A stretch of DNA of 64,000 nucleotides from Piper betle (Eukaryota; Streptophyta; Magnoliopsida; Piperales; Piperaceae). Under the pieces are notes generated by a model that saw only the letters and a list, made by a program, of their open reading frames with translations, had not been told where the DNA came from and searched no databases. Below, piece by piece: positions 60,525-64,000 of the stretch. The DNA lies in NCBI GenBank assembly GCA_033002965.1, contig JAURVB010014872.1, positions 85,128 through 149,127 of the forward strand. Reading direction: 5' to 3'. Position 1 is the stretch's first letter. Each line of letters opens with the position of its first letter. Made by a program: the position numbers and the translations under genes.

Positions 60525-61128
60525 TGAATGTTCAAAGTTCAAAGAGCAGCTCGTCCGAGGAAGAAGACGAGGGCAGTATTGTAAATTCGGTCAATGTCGG
60601 GAAACAATAATCTGTAATGACCATTCCGTCCTTAAATCGGCGCCTTCTGATCGCGGACTATCTGGTAATTTCCATCATTCGCGTCGAGGATAACCTCGGC
60701 TTAGCCAAATCTTTTCTTAATTATTTTTACAAATAAAAGTCTTAAAAAATGCATAAAATTTAAAAAAATAAAGATGTTGGTGCTTGTTTATTTTCCTCAT
60801 CGACAAATCACATGAATTATTTTGTTATAATTAGCTTCGTATTTAAATTCACAATTTAAAAAAGCCATCCACATGCACTAGCCAATTTCAGAGCTTTTAC
60901 GTACTTTGTATGTTGGATTTTCCTGCCCAAAAAATTCATACGAAGGCGATCCTTAATTTGGTAATTCTGTTTGCCTCCTCCATAAACAAAACTAATCCTC
61001 TCTGAAATTTTATAAATTTAAAGATTATTAATGATTTGTATATAAGTTAATAAAAAAATTTTATTTTTTAAATTAATTTTTAGATTAAAAAATATCTGTG
61101 ATAATTATTGTGAATTTTTTTTAATAGT
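60525..61128. other. 3' flank of the membrane-protein gene
   Basis: It includes the alternative acidic tail frame (60,524-60,610) and AT-rich 3' flank. Nothing else is seen. Confidence 0.5.
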
Positions 61129-61941
61129 TTAAAGTTTTTTTGGGTGCTTGCGAGGTTTTGAAACTTGAGTAAGGGCCCGAAAAGCCCAATAAAAACTCCA
61201 TGGCATCACAAATATAAAAAACGTTTCATTTGTGCTTTTCACAAACAAAATTGGCTCTCCAGACAATGTATACAACACTCCAGATGATTGACCTACGGTG
61301 CTCCCAACAATCTTTAGGCTGGGGTACCCGTCTTCTTGTAAAACCTTTCTTTCTGAGCAGTCCATTCTTCTGCAATGTCCTCAGCAGCATCTCCAAACAA
61401 TCCACGTGTGTCAGTTATGTGCTTAATATCTTCTACTTCAACAACTTCACCTGCTTCCTTGATAGCCACTTCCTTCGTTTTCTGAAATTTTCTCAACTCC
61501 TCCAAATTTAGTTTCCCTTCAAGGTCCACATGAATATAATCTTCAATTCTCGTGTTTGCCAAGAACTTCTTATAACCTAACTGGGCACCAGTGGTTTGCA
61601 GCTTTGTAATTTCGTCAACTCTAGCAACCACGTTGCAAATCTCTCACAGATAAATAAATCTTAAACAGGGGCTTAAAAGTTGAGTCTCGTAAAGGCAATC
61701 CAAGCAGTACAATCCACCAAGCCTCCTTGATAACGGCTCCGTAGGAACCATGTAGCTCGTGCAATGAGCATACAGAGACTGTATGAAGAAAGCCGAGTTC
61801 GACTTGGGAGTGGACTCGTATATAAAGCTGAACTTGCGATCCTTCCAGACCATCTTCATACCAGTCTCAGAGTTGTTGATCCACGATCAACAAAAGTTCG
61901 TCAATATCCAGCTTGAAGGGAGACGTGTCCACCATTGACAT
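61129..61941 (-). pseudogene. SNAP43/SNAPC1-like pseudogene (snRNA-activating complex subunit)
   Basis: Minus-strand pieces in three frames follow the order of the plant SNAP43 protein. First MVDTSPFKLDIDELLL at the start. Then a shifted RGSTTL. Then MVWKDRKFSFIYESTPKSN and FFIQSLYAHC, then LSRRLGGLYCLDCLYETQ. After a shift comes KPLFKIYLSVRDLQ. About 30 family residues (the part between this and ARVDEITKLQ) are missing. Then VARVDEITKLQTTGAQLGYK, DYIHVDLEGKLNLEEL and AIKEAGEVVEVEDIKHI, ending past one more shift at 61,129. No introns interrupt the pieces, so a reverse-transcribed copy is likely. At least four frame breaks rule out a product. Family knowledge: SNAPc binds the USE element of snRNA promoters. 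Confidence 0.75.
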
Positions 61942-62090
61942 TCCTTCTATTCATATGCATCTACCTGTAGTTGCAGAACCCGCAAGGACACCTCCTGCAT
62001 TTCACATAATATATTAGTCAAAATCAAATTACTGATACAATGAAAAATAGATGTGTGCTTTATTTAAAGTACAGTAAAGTGTGTAGCAAG

Positions 62091-62998
62091 CACTGTTGCA
62101 CGAATCGGCCGATTCCGTGCGGAATCGGCCGATTTAAATCGGATCGGCGCCGCGCCGATCCGATTTCGGGGCCGACTCGGTCGGCCCCGAATCGGCCCCG
62201 GAATCGGCCGAGTTCGGCCGATTCCGACCGATTTAAATCGGAATCGGAATCGGCCGATTTAAATCGGAATCGGTTTTTTATGAAATTACCAAAATACCCT
62301 AGGTATGATTTTTATTAAATTATTTAAGCATGGGTAAAATGGTAATTTGGATTTAAAAAACCTACCCGGTCTCCCCCCGCTCCGCCGTCGCGTTCGCTCC
62401 GCCGCCCTCCGCCGCGCTTCCGCCGTCCGACCGCGGCTCCGTCCGACCACGCCACCGCCGCCCGATTCCGACCTCAGCTCCGCCCTCCGCCGCGCTTCCG
62501 CCGTCCGACGCTGTACCCGATTCCGCTCCGCCCTTCCGCCGTCCGTGATTCCGCCGCGATCCGCCGTGATTCCGCCGCGATCCTTCGCGATTCCGCCGCG
62601 CTTCCGCCGCGAGGCCGCCGCCGGCCAACCGGGCCGCCGCCGACCGGGCCGCCGGCGGTGGAGGGGGTAAAGAGCGGAGGGTGGCATTCTCGTAATTAAA
62701 AGTTGACTCGAGTCTAACTCGAGTCAAAAATAATAATTAATTCTAAATAATTTAAAAAAATCTTAAAAAATATTTAAAAATATCATAAACTATAATACAC
62801 AGAATAATATCAAATAACATCAATACCTAATTTTAATATATTTATAATATGAATTGTCAAATTATTATATATGATTGATTAAATTAATTTAGACCGATTC
62901 AACTGAACCGATTCTTGGCCGATTCTGACCGATTCCGATTCCGATTCCGATTCACCGGAAAACCGATTCCGATTCCGATTCCGATTCATGCAACCATG
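62091..62998. mobile_element. Non-autonomous hAT-type transposon, 908 bp
   Basis: Flanked by a perfect 8-bp target duplication GTAGCAAG (62,083-62,090 and 62,999-63,006). The terminal inverted repeats are imperfect: CACTGTTGCACGAATCGG at the left and CATGGTTGCATGAATCGG read inward from the right (15 of 18 match). Both subterminal regions are arrays of AATCGG/CCGATT motifs, as hAT transposases bind. The middle (about 62,380-62,670) is very GC-rich with repeated CGCTTCCGCCGTCCGA-type units, open on both strands but not recognisable as a gene. No transposase is encoded. Confidence 0.85.
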
Positions 62999-63006
62999 GT
63001 AGCAAG

Positions 63007-63819
63007 AGAAAAGCAGCATTACTGAGAAGAACATACTGATACATACTGCCTTCAAAAATATGTTACACAAACCAACATGGCATTGAACCTTTTATTTCCA
63101 GCAAACAATGTTTGCCAGGGCCTAATAAATTTGATGTCAATTCAATATGAAGTGGGAAGAATTGATTCACATACAACGGCGGCGCCGGCCTTCGCCGCCT
63201 TTTCAAGAAGAAAGAAATCGTCCTTAATCATACCCGTTTACTCGAACGGGCCGCTTGAGTCCATATACCCGTTTAACGAAATCCATCTCCAAAGCAAGCT
63301 GCTTCATTTTAGGCTTTTATTTTTATTTGGCGGGAAAATAATAATCATGTATTTATTAAGTCTATAATAATTCGGGTTTAAAGGCACGCAGCTAGTTCGA
63401 TGCGGTTAAATTTTACCCTAATAGTAGTGTTGAGACCAAAGAATTATATTTTATTTAATGTCCAATACAACTAAGAGCGTGATTTAGAACTTCTAATAAT
63501 TTATTTAAACATGACCAAGCTTCTAATTGATTTAAATTTCAACAAGCAGAACAGATCTACATTTTATATAATTTTGATAACTGAACAATTATTTAAAAAT
63601 CTCAAACTTTGTCACCCAGTATAAAATCAATCGAACCCCCACCCAAAGATGAACAAATCAAATATGAGCAAAACAAAGCTAGGCTAGATTCTCCGAAAGA
63701 GCATCCCCCATACGTTTGATTTTTTGATAAGCTTCTTCCCGCCAAATGAGAAAGATTGTAAGTACATGCTAGTAGCAAACTGGCTATGGAAATTCGTAAG
63801 AGGGGAGGCAAGCATTGGA
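63007..63819. other. Flank and probable 3' UTR of the G6PD remnant
   Basis: The minus strand downstream of the G6PD end is open at 63,602-63,811, but this is most simply its 3' untranslated region. A short minus-strand frame at about 63,220-63,305 (MKQLALEMDFVKRVYG...) is unrecognised and only 28 residues long. No further gene is supported. Confidence 0.45.
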
Positions 63820-64000
63820 CTACGACGAGCCATCGTCCCCACCGAACACTGTGCTTAGCAGCCAGATAATGGGCACCTAATGGCCCCCTGCAGCCGTAGG
63901 GATAAAGTTCCGGCGCTACCTTCGTCTATTCCAACTCCTCCAACAATGGCGAGAATAGAGCCCATGCGGCACCAAGTTCGTCACTTCTGATGAACAGTCT
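63820..64000 (-). pseudogene. Glucose-6-phosphate dehydrogenase, plastid type, 3' end (partial, decayed)
   Basis: The minus strand entering from the window edge reads LFIRSDELGAAWALFSPLLE, then ELE and a stop (TAG at 63,926-63,928), then [20 protein letters not shown] and [10 protein letters not shown]. This is the C-terminal part of plastid-type G6PD (family: FIRSDEL...AAW, PYGSRGPVGAHYLAA, VRWGD). After VRWG one base is missing; the usual ending would be reached one frame over at the TAG at 63,820-63,822. Two lesions in about 60 codons indicate a pseudogene. The upstream part is outside the window, so a retrocopy and a decayed gene cannot be told apart. Family role: first step of the oxidative pentose-phosphate pathway, making NADPH. 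Confidence 0.75.

Noticed and set aside
62286..62727. Arg/Pro/Ala-rich ORFs on both strands
   Set aside because: They are by-products of the GC-rich repeated interior of the hAT element.
63602..63811. 69-codon minus-strand ORF
   Set aside because: It lies immediately after the G6PD C-terminus on the same strand and is best explained as 3' UTR.
1..64000. tRNA, rRNA, snRNA genes, CRISPR arrays, bacterial-type operons
   Set aside because: No cloverleaf, conserved RNA-gene sequence or spaced direct-repeat array was seen by eye; a tRNAscan/Infernal run would be decisive.

Overview
This is nuclear DNA from a flowering plant. Evidence: AT-rich intergenic DNA with GC-rich coding exons, GT-AG introns, a CYP82-type cytochrome P450 cluster, a plant-only MutS homologue (MSH7), a proline-rich HMA metal-binding protein with a CaaX end, HD-ZIP IV homeobox fragments, and copia, hAT-like and CACTA-like transposon remains. 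The species cannot be fixed from the sequence.

Layout. From 1 to about 38.4 kb the window is a nested segmental duplication. Block 1 (1 to about 20.5 kb) and block 2 (28.9 to 38.4 kb) carry the same landmarks in the same order: a non-coding leader with a CACTA-like miniature element, a 43-codon ORF and a TA microsatellite; a CT-rich minisatellite (about 2.58-4.86 kb and 31.54-33.03 kb); a minus-strand CYP82-like P450; a broken 5' piece of an HD-ZIP IV gene (18.85-19.26 and 36.80-37.16 kb); and an LTR-like AT-rich tail. Inside block 1 the P450 module (about 6.8 kb) is duplicated in tandem, giving copies A (8.3-10.3 kb) and B (15.1-17.0 kb) beside copy C (33.3-35.3 kb) in block 2. Only C reads through. 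A has a one-base insertion in exon 1. B has a +1/-1 pair in exon 2 that puts the heme-binding motif out of frame. Between the blocks (20.5-28.9 kb) lies transposon-like DNA, including a decayed copia pol fragment at 25.65-26.59 kb followed by an LTR-like end with a tRNA-iMet type primer-binding site.

From 38.4 to 64 kb the window is ordinary genic DNA. An HMA/HIPP gene (43.9-45.2 kb) is broken by one base in a C-run of its proline-rich region. MSH7 (47.1-56.7 kb) is complete; 17 exons can be placed with all phases closing, giving about 1105 aa. A GC-rich single-exon gene (60.2-60.5 kb) encodes a small membrane protein with two membrane segments. On the minus strand are a frameshifted, apparently intronless SNAP43 (SNAPC1-like) pseudogene (61.1-61.9 kb) and, at the window edge, the decayed 3' end of a plastid-type glucose-6-phosphate dehydrogenase gene (63.8-64.0 kb). 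Between them sits a well-delimited 908-bp hAT-type element with an 8-bp target duplication.

I see no unknown multi-gene system, CRISPR array, tRNA or rRNA gene. The most notable points are the nested P450 duplication with independent lesions, the hairpin-rich CT minisatellite, the HD-ZIP IV fragments carried with the cluster, and the hAT element with GC-rich cargo.
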